64,000 nucleotides of DNA from Simmondsia chinensis (GCA_018398585.1 JAGTTD010000015.1:1555001-1619000); one strand, 5' to 3'; shown: positions 23,622 through 35,665, numbered from the stretch's first letter. Numbers and translations are program-made. The notes: generated from the letters alone by a model not told the origin.

Positions 23622-23926
23622 GTTGGATTATTTGTGATAAATCCATAACAAAAACATGTCATCTTTATGTTCATCTATTGTTTTCTTTCGTCTTTCTTGT
23701 TTTAATTCCGACTTTCTTTTCTACATCTGTAATAATACTTTGCGTATTTTTTTTAAATCAACAATTCTTTGCGTTGTTTAATAAGGAGTTTATCAACACC
23801 TATAATCAATGGTGTCTATCAGCTTCTGCAGAATATGGTGTTGGACTAACGAATTAGGATCGTGCATCTCCTAAGGCGTTTCTGGTCTTTTCATGCTTTT
23901 AGCTGTTTCTTCGAATTTGCTCATTT

Positions 23927-24174
23927 GGTACGTAAGAGGGTACCAACACGCAAGCACCATATTCCATTAAAACTTTAAAGTTAAGCGTGCTTAGTACCAA
24001 GATGGGTGATCTCCTGAGAAGTCCTCGTGTTACATCTCTCAGGTTATGGGTTCTCAGAAACAGCCTTCATTTAGGGTAGCACCCTGAAGAGGAATGCTGC
24101 GTACATCCACCCTCCTCCCTGGACCCTGCTCAGGCGAGAGATCTTGGAGCATTGGGAATGTTGCTTTTTTTTTT
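23927..24174 (+). mobile_element. 5S rRNA-derived SINE with internal deletion
   Basis: GAGGGTACCAACACGCAAGC, AAGTTAAGCGTGCTTAGTAC (part of the promoter region deleted) and GATGGGTGATC precede the 3' module and a T run. Flanks TTTGCTCATTT (23916) and TTTGCTCATGT (24175) match at 10 of 11 positions. Confidence 0.8.
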
Positions 24175-24652
24175 TTTGCTCATGTTATCCGAGAACAAAT
24201 AAGATTTCTTCCTGTGTTGTTCTTTACCTTTGTTGCTGTTTCAGCCCTGTCTTCTGATTACCAGACAAAAAAGAAACACCTCCATTAAGAAATTGCATCG
24301 TTTACTCTCTCATTTTTCTTCATAATTTTCCTAAACTAAAACGTATAAATATTTTTTAACACAGTGTAAAATTAAATTAATTTACTAAATTAAATCAAAT
24401 TATAATTACACAAATCATTTCTCTCTCTCTTGTCCACTATAAATTGGTGTCGTAAGAGTGAATTAGACTTATCCATAACATTATCCAGAATCAAATCTAG
24501 CAAAACAAAGACCTTAATCGATGCAAAAATATTCTGCAAAATAGTTGTTCCAAAAAGAAATAAAGGTGCAGTTTGTAATATCATTTTTTGCTTTTGCTTT
24601 TACGCTGTTATGCTCTTCTTGCTTTTCGTATTTTCCGTACTTTTTAAGTTTT

Positions 24653-24940
24653 TCAGGTTGGGAGTCCTCAAAAATAACCTTTCATCAGGGTATCACCCTG
24701 AGAGAAATTTTTGTGTGACCTGGGGTCACCACAATGACGTGATGACCGCTACATATATTTCATTGGGAAGTTATTCCCTGTAATTAAATTTTTATTTAAA
24801 AATGACACAAGTTGTGTAGGTTCACCACAAGGTCACATAATAATCTCTCTGATCCTGAAGGGGTAAGGCTACGTACATCACACTCCTCCCAGATCTTGTT
24901 TATACGGGAGCCCTCGAGGCACTGGGTATGTTGTTATTGT
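24653..24940 (+). mobile_element. SINE 3'-half fragment with an insertion
   Basis: AGGTTGGGAGTCCTCAAAAA through ATCACCCTGAGAGAAA is followed by about 150 bp of unrelated sequence with its own direct motifs (TTGTGTGACCTGGGGTCACC). Then come GAAGGGGTAAGGCTACGTAC and GGGAGCCCTCGAGGCACTGG with a TTG/TTA tail. The 5S head is absent. Confidence 0.6.
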
Positions 24941-25008
24941 TATTTTGTACTGCGACTTTTTCTTTTTTGTTTTTGAAGTAAAGCAACAAGGACATGGATA
25001 CATATATT

Positions 25009-25398
25009 GAGTTGTTTATACCATTTGTCCCTTATCTTTTTAAGTTTATTCAAATTAGTCTCTTATATTTTCTTTTGTTCAAATTGATCCCTCGTTTTTA
25101 TAATTTTGTTCAAATTGGTTCCTCAACTTTTTAAGTTTATTCAAATTAATCCCTTTATAATTTTTTAATTCAAAATGGTCCCTCATGTTTTGTTTTATAA
25201 CAAAATTAGTCCCCCAAATTGTGATCAAAATTAGGTAAAAATTAAAAAGAGGAGGGACTAATTTTGTAGTAAAATAAAACATTAGAGACTATTTTGGACA
25301 AAAGAAAAGATGAGGAACTAATTTTAAAGAATTTAAAAAAATAAGGAACTAATTTCAATAAAATTAAAAGCATGAGGGACCAACGGTGTAAATAACTC
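25009..25398. mobile_element. Inverted-repeat MITE with 10-bp TSD
   Basis: Ends GAGTTGTTTATACCATTTGT and, reversed, GAGTTATTTACACCGTTGGT pair up. TACATATATT is duplicated at 24999-25008 and 25399-25408. Arms repeat TTCAAATTAGTCCCT-like motifs. A second copy is at 32754-33113. Confidence 0.75.
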
Positions 25399-25419
25399 TA
25401 CATATATTCAAGGGAATTT

Positions 25420-25930
25420 ACGTATCATGAGAGTGGAAGATTTATTACCTAGATATCTTGACATTTTAATATATACAATGAGGTGGCTTAAGATTACCAA
25501 ATTTTATCACTTAAGTACCCTCTGCCGGAACTTGGTCAACTTTGGTTAATTTTTCCCATAAAAAGCTGATGTGGTACGCCATTACGGAAATACTCCAATA
25601 GATCACGAAAAAAAATCACTAAATTACGACGGAAAATATGTATGCATTAGCGAAATAATATTTCGTGTTAGTATTTACAACAAAAAAATCACAACATTAT
25701 AATAAAGGACACATATATATTGTTATAACTATATTTTACATTAGCAATTTCTATAAAAATAAGTTAAATTTTGGCAAAGAGTACCTAATTGATAAAATTA
25801 TTAAATTTTAGGGTATTTGAATGATAAAATTTTAAAACCTCAGAGTAACACATCATATATATTGAAATATCGAGTTACCTATATAATAAATAATTAAATC
25901 TCATAGTATATAAATTTCTTATATTCAATT
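25420..25930. mobile_element. AT-rich TIR element (TATCTTGACATTTTAATATATA type)
   Basis: Left arm motifs CTAGATATCTTGACATTTTA and ACAATGAGGTGGCTTAAGAT recur inverted near 25850-25925. Related elements are at about 45730-46290 and 63230-63968. Exact ends are not certain. Confidence 0.45.
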
Positions 25931-28228
25931 TAAATATTCAGTACATGTAACATGTAGTTAAAATATTATTAAATTATAAAAAAATTATTTGATATTATAA
26001 TTTTATAATACAATCATATATTTAGATTATAGAATTAGATTACATTATAAAATATCATTTTCCTTTGTTGGTGGCTCTCGTTTCAATACCACGAGTAAAA
26101 CATTGCTTGGAACTGTCCTTTTCAGCTCATAATTTAACTCAAGACTGATCAGATACGTAAACGAACTATCTTTATTGCTAGCTATTACTCTATTTTTCGG
26201 TTCAATTATACACGTAAACAAGTTTTAGACTGACCGAGATCAACTTAAATTACTATGAAGAAGTGTAATGTGAGTATACCATGGAACAAAGGATTTGACA
26301 TTGGAGTCTTAGAAGAGAAAAGATCAATATATGAGCTAATAATTGATTTTAAGATGAAATCCTACTTGAACTTATACATGAACCTCGTATCTACCAACTT
26401 CATGGGTCGAGCCTAAGACGAGATGAAATTTAAAAATTATAGGTCTAAATAAGTTGAGTTTAAACTAATTGAAAAGAATTTAGATCCAATCGCATGAAAA
26501 TGCTCTAAAAAATATTGTTCTCAACCCAACATATCATTTTACCCCCTGTTTGGCAACAGAGTAATGGGGGTAAATTGTTACCCCCGTTTGGCAAAACATA
26601 AAGAGGGATAAAGGAGGGTAATGAGAGGTCAAAACTTACCCCCCTTTACCCCCCATTACCCCCCTTTATCTCCGTTTTTTTTAACCTCCAAATTGAGGGG
26701 TAAATTGTTGTTATTGTTGTTGTTGTACATGACATGACACAAATCACAATGAAAATAGAGCCCTTTTTAAGAATCCGTTGCTAGTATTCATAATAACACT
26801 AATGGACTTCTAAGTCTTTGTAATTTTTGTAAACCGAGAGGGAAAAAAGATAAAAATAAAAAGAAAAGAAAAGGGTACAGATTTTAAAATATCAAGCAAT
26901 AGAACAAAAGGGAAAAAAAATAACGAAAAGAAAAGCAACCTCTTATAGGCAGTATCGGATGCTAAAGGAAAAAAAACACAGTTTAGGGAGTGGTTCTGGG
27001 AGTTGGGCATGTCTATTTTATTTTTGCACATTTCTTAGTTATTCTTCGAGTTTTTGAGACACTGACTTTTATATCGCAGATTTATCCTTACTAATTATCA
27101 GAAAAAATAAATAAGCACGTGAAAATAATCAAATGGAAAATCACATGGCCCTATAAAGTATTTGACAGATTTCTGTCCCAGTGAAGTTTGTCCTACCGTT
27201 TTGTTCAAAAATAATAATATATATATATATATTTTAAGAAAGGAATAAACACGGTTGATGATACAAATAGGAATAAAAATAATCCGATTAAGACAAAAAA
27301 GAGAGAAAACGAATTAGTAGAAATTACATCTGAGCCAAAAAGTAACGTGAGATGCAATTTTATTATGATTAGAGTTTTTATGGTATTTTTGCTTAATTAG
27401 GTTTAGATCTTTTGTTTAATTAATATTATTTATTAGAATTTATTTTTACTAAATTATGTAATTAAATTTAGAGTTTTTGAGTTATATTACAATTGGTCTG
27501 GATCTTTCAGTTATACTAGATTTAGTTGAAAATTTTAAATTATATTACAATTAGCCTTTGTTTAGTTGCCTTGATTATTTAAAATAATTTGATAAAATTA
27601 TGATTAGAGTTGATTTTTGTAACTTTATTTTGAAAAAGTTCAATAACATTACGTGACTCCTCTTTTCGGTTATTGCTCAATATTTACAGAATCAACGAGT
27701 TTTAGCCGATCCCTCTCAATTTGGCATCATTATGTACGATCAACAGGTTAAAGAGCTTCCTACCATGCATTGTCAAGGTCTAAAGCTGCAGGTTAGATCT
27801 GTAGACCGATTTGCATCAATTATTATATATGAAACCAAGAAAATACACTATTTGTATACTAATAAGCACACAAATCATGTTAAATACTCAATATGTCGGT
27901 TTTAATAAGAAATCTTATTTCTAAGTTGTCACAGAGAAGCGATCTGCATATAAGAATAGTTTACTACACCATCTAATACCGTTCAGTTTTTGTATGCAAT
28001 CTCACTTAAACTTAAAACTTCGTACTTCACATATACAATAACTTTGTGAATTGCAGATAGAGTCGAGAGAAATTTCTTAAATCACAACAAACTGAAAAAG
28101 AAATTACCCAAATTTTCATTTTTAGGAAATAGATATTGAATTCCTCCAAATAAACCGGAAAAAAAAACCGAAAAATAAGTTAAACTAAGGATCTGTTAGA
28201 TACATTTAAGTTGCTCTTGTTTCGAATT
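25931..28228. other. AT-rich intergenic region without a gene
   Basis: No splice-linked coding pattern was found. It holds poly-A/T runs, a short AT microsatellite near 27215-27230 and G/C-tract motifs near 26550-26700 (TACCCCC and GGGGGTAA in both orientations), probably an old TIR element. The STP 3' UTR presumably lies at its right end. Confidence 0.5.
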
Positions 28229-31200
28229 CTAAGCACTCTTTGGCACCTGCCTATTATTCTTTCCCATCTCAAGAGCAACTATCGGTCGAGGGATCGCATC
28301 ATCATCATCATCATCATCAGTAATGTACTTTCCCCAAAACCAATGGCTCTTCCAAATAACGTTCATCTCTTCAATAGGTACTCCCTTTGTCTCGGGGAGG
28401 AAGAAAAACACGAACACCGACATTACGATAACGAAGAATCCAAAGAAGAGAAAGAGGCCGAACTTGAGGTGGCATAGAAGGGTTAAGAACACTTGAGCCA
28501 CTAAGAAGGTGAAGACCATATTGACCGAGACGTTGATGCTTTGGGCAGCTGACCGGATCTCCAAGGGAAAGATCTCTGATGGCACCAACCAGCCTAGTGG
28601 GCCCCATGACCATGCGAAGGCCGCCACGTAGATGCAGATAAAGAGCACCACCACAGCTGCATACCATTTTGGGAGGTCTTCTGGGTTGCCGCTCACCCCA
28701 AACTTCACTCCGACGCATATTGCAATAATGATCTATAATGTTATATATATGATAAGAAATTAGTACGTTTCAAAAAAAAAAAAAATAGTCCTCACCCTTA
28801 GATTGGGGGCACTGAGAAACAGCCTCTCTTCAGGTTAACACCCTGAAGGGGGGAGGCTGCGTACATCCGTCCCCCAGACCCTGCGTAGGCGGGAGCCCTT
28901 GAGGCACTGAGTATGTTCCTTCTTAACTTTTAATCATTTATTTCGTACCTGACAGCTAAGCATCTGAAGACCACCTTCAAGGAAGAGGAACCTTCTCCCC
29001 CATCTATCCACCCCGTAAATGGACACCATCGTTGCCCCTACATTTACAACTCCGGTGATCACTGCCGACATTAGTGACGCGTCGTCCTTGAACCCTATCG
29101 TCTTGAACAGCACAGGCGCATAGAACATTATCACATTGATCCCTGTAAATTGCTGGAACATCGGTATCATCACTGCCATTGTTAGGTGTGGCCTATACTT
29201 CCTTCTGAGCAAGTTCCTCCAAGGATGCTCCACCTATCTCAAAAGCTTAAGATGTTAGGTTTATACACATAAATGGTTTTATATTCTAATGAATTAAACA
29301 GTACCTGCTTCGATGCCTCGCTGGCGGCAACTAAGTCATCAAACTCCTCTTGGATGCGATCAACGCCACGAATCTGCTTGAGTTTGGCGATAGCGCTGTC
29401 ATGGAGGCCGCGTTCAATGAGGGAGTTGGGGGTGTCAGGGAGGAGGAGGGAACCTATGGTGATGATCAAGGCGGGCACCATGGCTCCACCGAGACTTAGG
29501 CGCCAGCCCCAGTCGTGGATCTTGGAGAAGAAGTAGTTGAGGATGTTGGCCACTAGGATGCCAATCGTGATAGAGAGCTGGAATCCTATGTTCAATGCTC
29601 CCCTGTACTTGTACGGCGCCATTTCCGATAGGTACAACGGCACTGACTGTAACATCAAAACCCCAAAAGAACAATTAATTAGTATTGTTACATTTACACG
29701 ACAAAACCGGTCCTTAATTGGTCCCTTATTTGCTGGCCAACATTGGGACTACTTTAAACGGAAAAAAAATTGAGAACCAATTTAAACAAAGAAAAAGATA
29801 AAGGTCAAATTTAAACAACTTTATACATATTATACACCAACCATATAAATAACTCTCATTGGATCTTTACAACAACAAACCCAGTGTCTCAAAAAGACTC
29901 CCGCGAGGCAGGATCTGAGTAAGGTAAGATGTATGCAACATTACCCCTACAGGATGCTACCATGTACGAGGCTGTTTCCGAAGGAGTTCCTAACTCTAAA
30001 ACGTAAAGACGGAACAATATTTATAAAATTGCAATCTAATTACATTTATTTATTTATTTAATCAAATGGAGCAGGCAAAAGTTCACAAGCCAGATCAAGT
30101 ACCAGACAAGCAGCCAAACAGAGCAACATTCAGACAATAAACCAACGTCGGCATAACAAATTAAAAATTTAAGAATAAAGTTGTCATGTTGAATCAATAA
30201 TTATTATTAATATCAAAATAATAATATAATTTATAATAAAAAATAGTTATAAAATTATCCTGATAATAATAGAATCCTAAATACTATTCAAATTTACTAA
30301 TTTTTAAACCATTTAATGGCTAGAATTCATCACATGAGGCAATATTTACATTATTTTAGATACCGATTAAGTTTTAAAAATTAAAGGAAATCACATTAGA
30401 GACGTGTTTAAATAAATTGAATGTATTTCAAACATGAAAAGAAGTAAAGAAAAAAGGGTACCTGGTTGGCAAAACCGACACCAAAACCGAGCAAAATACG
30501 GCCAATAATGAGCATGGCAACATTTTTGGCAAGCCCATTAATGATAGCGCCGGTACAAAACAGCACACCCCCACATAACATCGACAGTTTCCTCCCTAGT
30601 TTTCTTGTTACAGTCGATGCAACTAAAGATGCCACAAGCGCCGCCAAGTAGAGCGATGAAGTGAACATCGTCAGTGTTTGGCTGTCGAATTTACAGTATT
30701 GGTTCGTTGATGTGTCTAGTGTCTCCTTTTTGTACACGCTCGGAAAGAATTTCTTTAGAAACGCGGGCATCGATGTTACCCCACCTTCAATCCACGTAAG
30801 AACATAAACATTACTTAGTGAAGCAACATACCCAGCGCCCCAAGGGCTCCCGCCTAAGTAGGGTTTGGGGGTGGATGTACGCAGCCTTCCCCCTTCAGGG
30901 TATTACCCCCGAAGAGATGCCATTTTCGAGTGCCCCCAACCTGACTTCCCAGGAGGTCACCTATCCTGGTACTACTCTCGCCCTAGCACGCTTAACTTCG
31001 GAGTTCTAGTGGGATCCGGTGACGCCGTGTTGGTACCCTCTTTGGTTTATTCTCTAATAAACATTACTTAGTGTGAGAAAGAAAACATAACAAACAATTA
31101 TTTTATGGGTTTATTCTCTAACATGTACCTTCACATAAGTGCCCCTCGTGCTTGAAGCTTACATATTATTTACACCCAAATCACACTATGTTTGAATAAT

Positions 31201-31657
31201 ATCGATACTAAGAATGGATATTGTCAAGATTCAAATTTACGATTTCAATCAACAAAGCTCTAGTACCGTGTCAAAAATCAACAATTTCAAAAGTTTAAGT
31301 TGACAGCAGAAATTCCACTAGTAATTTTAAGTTGAAGTCGGAATAGCGCACAATCTAACCTAATACAGTATGCCTAAATTACACTAATGTTTAGAATGAA
31401 TACTATTCGTAGTCAAACTTGTGACATCTGAATCAAGTAAACTCTGATACCATTTTAAAGTACCAATTATTCCAAAATCACAAGCCGATGGATGACAACA
31501 CACGAACAATTTTATTCTATAACATACCTGAGATACCGATGTCATAGCCGAAAATGAGACCGCCCATGGCGGCGACAATGCAGGTAAAGGTGACATAGGG
31601 AGTTAGATTTCCGGGGTACTCTTTCCCCTCTTGCGGTACGAACCCGACCGCGGGCAT
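28229..31657 (-). CDS. STP-type hexose/H+ symporter (major facilitator superfamily)
   Basis: Reading leftwards, exons 31657-31528, 30784-30462, 29646-29305, 29233-28949 and 28732-28229 join to 1584 nt, 527 residues and a stop. All introns are GT-AG. The protein follows plant sugar transport proteins closely: MPAVGFV start, [14 protein letters not shown] in TM1, [132 protein letters not shown] and [12 protein letters not shown]. Asp39 in TM1 matches the proton-coupling Asp of STPs. Cys74 and the Cys of LLCHLKFG match the known lid disulfide pair. Twelve membrane segments are expected, at the plasma membrane. It should import glucose-like hexoses with protons. Length is near the family norm. 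The C-terminal tail has seven consecutive Asp encoded by a GAT run. Introns contain SINE and TRIM remnants. The exact STP number is not assigned. Confidence 0.95.
28298..28318 (-). repeat. Coding GAT microsatellite in the STP gene
   Basis: Seven GAT codons in a row (seen as CATCATCAT on the plus strand) encode seven Asp in the cytoplasmic C-terminal tail. The tract is likely length-variable. Confidence 0.85.
28790..28916 (+). mobile_element. SINE 3'-half fragment in STP intron 4
   Basis: ACTGAGAAACAGCCTCTCTT, GGGAGGCTGCGTACATCCG, CCCCCAGACCCTGCGTAGGC and GAGCCCTTGAGGCACTGAGT are intact. The 5S head is absent. It lies antisense to the host gene. Confidence 0.8.
29872..29995 (-). mobile_element. 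SINE 3'-half fragment in STP intron 2
   Basis: The minus strand carries GGAACTCCTTCGGAAACAGC, a diverged CTTACCTTACTCAGATCCTG block and GGGAGTCTTTTTGAGACACTGG, with a TTG tail. The 5S head is absent. Confidence 0.65.
30821..31056 (-). mobile_element. 5S rRNA-derived SINE beside the STP exon 2 acceptor
   Basis: The minus strand has GAGGGTACCAACACGGCGTC, AACTCCGAAGTTAAGCGTGC, TAGGGCGAGAGTAGTACCA and GGATAGGTGACC, followed by the 3' module. ATAAACATTACTTAGTG is an exact 17-bp TSD at 30804-30820 and 31057-31073. It has the same orientation as the STP gene and ends 36 nt upstream of exon 2. Confidence 0.92.
31110..31524 (-). mobile_element. Degenerate TRIM remnant in STP intron 1
   Basis: TTCTCTAACATGTACCTTCA, AAGCTCTAGTACCGTGTCAA, CTCTGATACCATTTTAAAG and TTTTATTCTATAACA follow the TRIM family in reverse, including a PBS-like GGTATCAGAG complement. 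Its right end directly touches the exon 1 splice donor at 31527. Confidence 0.4.
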
Positions 31658-31770
31658 CTTCTTCTTCTTCTTCTTCCTCTTCTTCTCAATAAAAATGTAA
31701 AAGGAGATTAATTTGAGAGGAGCGGAAATTAAAAATGGTAGTGGGAGAGTTGTAGAGTTGTTAATATGAG

Positions 31771-31780
31771 CCTTTATATA
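31771..31780 (-). promoter_or_regulatory. TATA box of the STP gene
   Basis: On the minus strand the sequence reads CTATATAAAGG, about 115 bp upstream of the start codon. This would place the transcription start near 31745. The leader just before the start codon is a purine-rich GAAGAAG repeat. Confidence 0.7.
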
Positions 31781-31970
31781 GAGTTGTTTCTTCTTGTTTT
31801 TGAGTACTCATTGTGTGAATGCATTAAAGTGCCGGTTTGGCCATTTTGAGAGAAAACCCAAAAAAAAAAAAAAAAAGCTTTTTGGTTAATAAAATATTAG
31901 TGTTATCTCGTACGATGCATGGAGGATGTTTATATTTTTTTAAATATAATTTATGTATTATCATATTGAT

Positions 31971-32201
31971 ACAACAACAACAGACCCAGTGCCTCAAGGG
32001 CTCCCACATAAGCGGGGTCTGGGAAGGATGGATATAAGTAGCCTTACCCCTTCAAGGTGTAACCTTGCCGAGAGGCTGTTTCCGAAGAACTCCAACCTTA
32101 TAGGGTTGGCAACACGAGGACTTCCCTGAAGGTCACCCATTCCGGTACTACTCTCTCCTAAGCACGCTTAACTTCGGAGTTCTAATGGGATCCGATTGCA
32201 T
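31971..32201 (-). mobile_element. 5S rRNA-derived SINE, subfamily II, upstream of STP
   Basis: The minus strand has ATGCAATCGGATCCCATTAG, AACTCCGAAGTTAAGCGTGC and TAGGAGAGAGTAGTACCGG, then CCAACCCTATAAGGTTGGAG and the 3' module with a TTG tail. It starts about 190 bp upstream of the STP TATA box. Confidence 0.88.
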
Positions 32202-32753
32202 TATTATAGTGATATTCTGTTAAATTTATAGAAGGTACAACATTATATACTTTGCAAAATGACGTAGTAAAGAATTCGAATTCTTTTTTTTTCTTTTCTT
32301 AGATTATTAAATGAAGCTCTTTTAGAATTACTTAAATTCGAGTTTGAAAGCTTTTGATGACACCCGTTAGAACTGCTTGAATTGGGGGTTTAGAGGCTTT
32401 TGTAGGTAGGAATACTTGACAATAATATATAAAAAAATTTTAAATTTTAAGGTTAGTGGCTTTCGAAAATAGCTTCTCTACATGCAAAGTGGATAAGATT
32501 TTTATAATTTCATAGGTGGATAAGATTAGGAAGAGAAGCCATTGACTTGCAAAGTGGCGCTGATTCAGCAAATGTCTTAATTAAGAAATTAATTAAAATT
32601 AATTTAATAATCCTGGATAGAGGGTTTAATTAAATTTTAATTATTTATAGAAAAATGAGATTTATGGAAATTTTGGATGGTCAAATTTTGGTGAAAATGT
32701 AATTATTAATTATTGGAAATTTGCGGTCATAAATAATAAAATTTGAAAAAATT
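32202..32753. other. AT-rich stretch without a gene
   Basis: No coding or element structure could be supported. Confidence 0.5.
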
Positions 32754-33113
32754 GAGTTATTTATATCGTTGGTCTCTCATGTTTCTAATTTTGTTTAAAT
32801 TAGTTTCTTATCTTTTATTTTATTTGTATTGGCCCTTCACTTCTTTTAAGTTTGTTTAAATTAGTCCTCGTTTCCCTTATATTTTTAATTTTTACCTAAT
32901 TTTAATGATCACGTTGAAAATTAATTTTATCATAAAATAAAATATGATGTACTATTTTAAAGAAAGGAAAAGACGAGGGGCTGATTTGAACAAACTTAAA
33001 ATGATAAAGAACTAATTTGAACAAAATTATAAAAATAAAGGATTATTTTAAATAAAAGAAAAGACGATAGATTAATATGAACAAAATTAAAAAGGTAACA
33101 TGGTGGAATAACT
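32754..33113. mobile_element. Inverted-repeat MITE, second copy
   Basis: Left end GAGTTATTTATATCGTTGGT and a right end of CATGGTGGAATAACT mirror each other and match 25009-25398. Flanks GAAAAAATT and AGAAAAATT may be the TSD. Confidence 0.6.
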
Positions 33114-35002
33114 AGAAAAATTAACAAAATTAATTGAGCATAGTTTTTATTACCGGATCAAATTGTTAATATAACTTTGTAAAATTATAAATATGATTCA
33201 CTATAAGTTACTTTGTTATTATGATAATAATAATTTTTATTTTAATAATAATAATATTTTTATTTTAAAAAATGACTAAAAAAATCAAGCACGAGGATTG
33301 CAAGACAGGTAAGTGACACTACAGAAACCAATTACAGACAGTGATTGGACTCTTAATGTGATGGCACAAGTCTTTTCAGGATAGGTTTATCGGATACAGA
33401 CTTTCTTTAATGCAGCACCTAGAGGTGTAATTAAGCCAATCTGAGCAAGCTCGAGGCCGAGCTTGTTAAAATTAAATTCGGCTCGAAACTTGCCGAACTT
33501 TGATATTTAGGTTCAAGCTCGACTCCTCAAAAGCTCGGGCTCGACTTGGCTCGATCTAAACTCAATAAGTTTCGAATTAAGCTTGTAATATTTTCGCTCA
33601 TTTAAGCTCCATATATGCTCGTTTAAACTTGGGCTCGGCTCATTTAAACTCCAATATAGTTGTATTGAAAAATATTTGAGCAAATATATTATACTAAAAA
33701 GGCTTGCTTAGGCTCGTTTAGACTTGCGAGCCTATGCGCTCGAGCTTTATGAGGCTCAGGCTCGACTCGAGCGCAAAGCAAGCTAATTTTTTCAAGCTTT
33801 ATGACAAGCAAGTTCGCGAGCCAACTCGGCTCATTTACACCCCCAGCAGTAAGGATGCGTACATCTCACTTCCTTTAAACCTTACATTGGTGGAGTCCAT
33901 ATGACACTTAGTTTGTCGTTGTTATTCTAATTAGACAAGTCCCAAATTTTAAAACCCCATTTTTAGGGCATCATTATGAGGCCTTATTCTAAAAATATGA
34001 TAGGAATATTAAAACGTTGCATTTTGGTCCTCAAAAAAATTATTAAAAAAATAAAGTTTGAAATTTTGGTGCCCAATTTTTGGGGCTTTAATTTGAAGCT
34101 CCAAAAATGGAGCTTCCCGTTTGAGCTTCTATATGAAACCTCAAATTCTCCGAGTATATCGAAAATAAAAATAGGGCGCCATTAGAGATGGTCGGTGTCT
34201 ATTTTGTCAGGCTTTTTTAAAAAAATATGCTGTTTTTTCAAGGAAAAAAAATTGTGATATCGTATAATCATAAGACTTTATAATTCACATTAGAAGTTTA
34301 ATACCCATGCTTCTACGGAACCTCAAATTCTCCAAATACTTCAAAAATAAAAATAGGGCACCATTAGAGTGCTCAATGTCTGTTTTGTCAAGCTTTTTTT
34401 TAAAACAAATGCTTTTCTTCAAGGAAAAAAATATACCTTTTTCCTAGGGTTTGAGAGTATTTTACTTAAAAATAATAATTTTGAATAAAAATAAAAATTA
34501 ATTTCCTATTTTTGAATAAAAATTAAAAAATATTGTTTATTATTTAAAGAAGGAGTAGAAACAAAACTAGAAAACTTTCGTATAAAAAAATTCAGTAAAA
34601 ATTGTTTATTAAAAAACATTTTTTTAAGTTTGACAAAAACAAACCCTAAGTTTTTTAAATTGTTTAAATGATTAAAACTTTTGACGCTGTTAGTGTTACA
34701 GTCTAAATCCAAAGTTGAACTATCTCTAATTTTATCAAATTATTGTCTATTATTTAAGAAATTAGAATAAAAGATAACGTTTAAAAGTTGCATTTATATA
34801 AGAGGGAGAGGTTGTTTCTTTTAGAAGATAACGAGAACTCGTTAGCAGCCTTTTTCGAAAAGAGAGTATGAAAATCTTTGTTTAAGTTGTGAAAAACTTT
34901 GTTTTTCGGAGTAGTTTCATAAAAATTGCTTTTATTTTTATTTGATTTTTTTCTAATTTCTATATGTTACTTCTTTTTAAATAAGAAGCACTATTTGCTC
35001 AT

Positions 35003-35254
35003 AAAAAGGCAATATTCCCAGTGCCCTGAGGTTCCCGTCTAAGCAGGGTTTGGGAGGAGAAGTGGATGTACACAGCCTTCCTCCTTTTAGATGCTATGCT
35101 GAAGGGAGGCTGTTTCCGAGAACTTCCAACCTGAGGAGTGCAACACGAGGACTTTCCAGGAGGTCACCCATCTTGGTACTACTCTCGCCCAAGTACGCTT
35201 AATTTCGGAGTTCTAATGGGATCCAGTGAATGCGTGTTGGTGCCCTTTTAGGTA
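35003..35254 (-). mobile_element. 5S rRNA-derived SINE with 13-bp TSD
   Basis: The minus strand has AAAGGGCACCAACACGCATT, AACTCCGAAATTAAGCGTAC, TTGGGCGAGAGTAGTACCA and GATGGGTGACC, then the 3' module. ACTATTTGCTCAT is duplicated at 34990-35002 and 35255-35267. Confidence 0.92.
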
Positions 35255-35564
35255 ACTATTTGCTCATGTTTTTAGAAACAAAAAATCAACTTCTATTTCT
35301 ATTCAAAAACATTTATTTTCAAAGTAAATACTCTCTCAAATCTTTAAAATAGGAGGAAAAAAAAAAAAAACCCCCTCTGAAAACAAACTCTATGTCCATG
35401 AATTTAGTACAAATAATGGACAAAGGCTCATTTCGCATATGTCTACACGTCAATTCCTATTGTTTTATTATTACTTGTATGTCTGATATTACTTTATTTG
35501 ACTCTTTTTTTATATTGCTTCTTCTTTTATATTTTCCCCATAAGGTTAGGGATCTTTTGCAAGT

Positions 35565-35665
35565 AGTCTTTTTTCAGAGTAGCATTTTATAAGGATAAAG
35601 TTACGTATATGTTACCCAAATTCTATTATGACGGGAGCCTCTGCAAGGCGCTAAATTGTTGTTTT
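35565..35665 (+). mobile_element. Decayed SINE 3' fragment in unit 1
   Basis: AAGGATAAAGTTACGTATAT and GACGGGAGCCTCTGCAAGGC with a TTG tail resemble the SINE 3' module. The counterpart in unit 2 is 45005-45118, so this insertion predates the duplication. Confidence 0.5.

Noticed and set aside
33976..34185. Small protein gene repeated at 43929-44138
   Set aside because: The similar frames come from the duplicated DNA. Composition is lysine- and isoleucine-rich as expected from AT-rich sequence, with no recognisable domain.
35003..35254. Cassandra TRIM (5S-containing LTR) as the source of the 5S sequence
   Set aside because: There is no pair of LTRs, no TG...CA ends, no primer-binding site and no 5-bp TSD. 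Instead there are 13-19 bp TSDs and an oligo-T or TTG tail.
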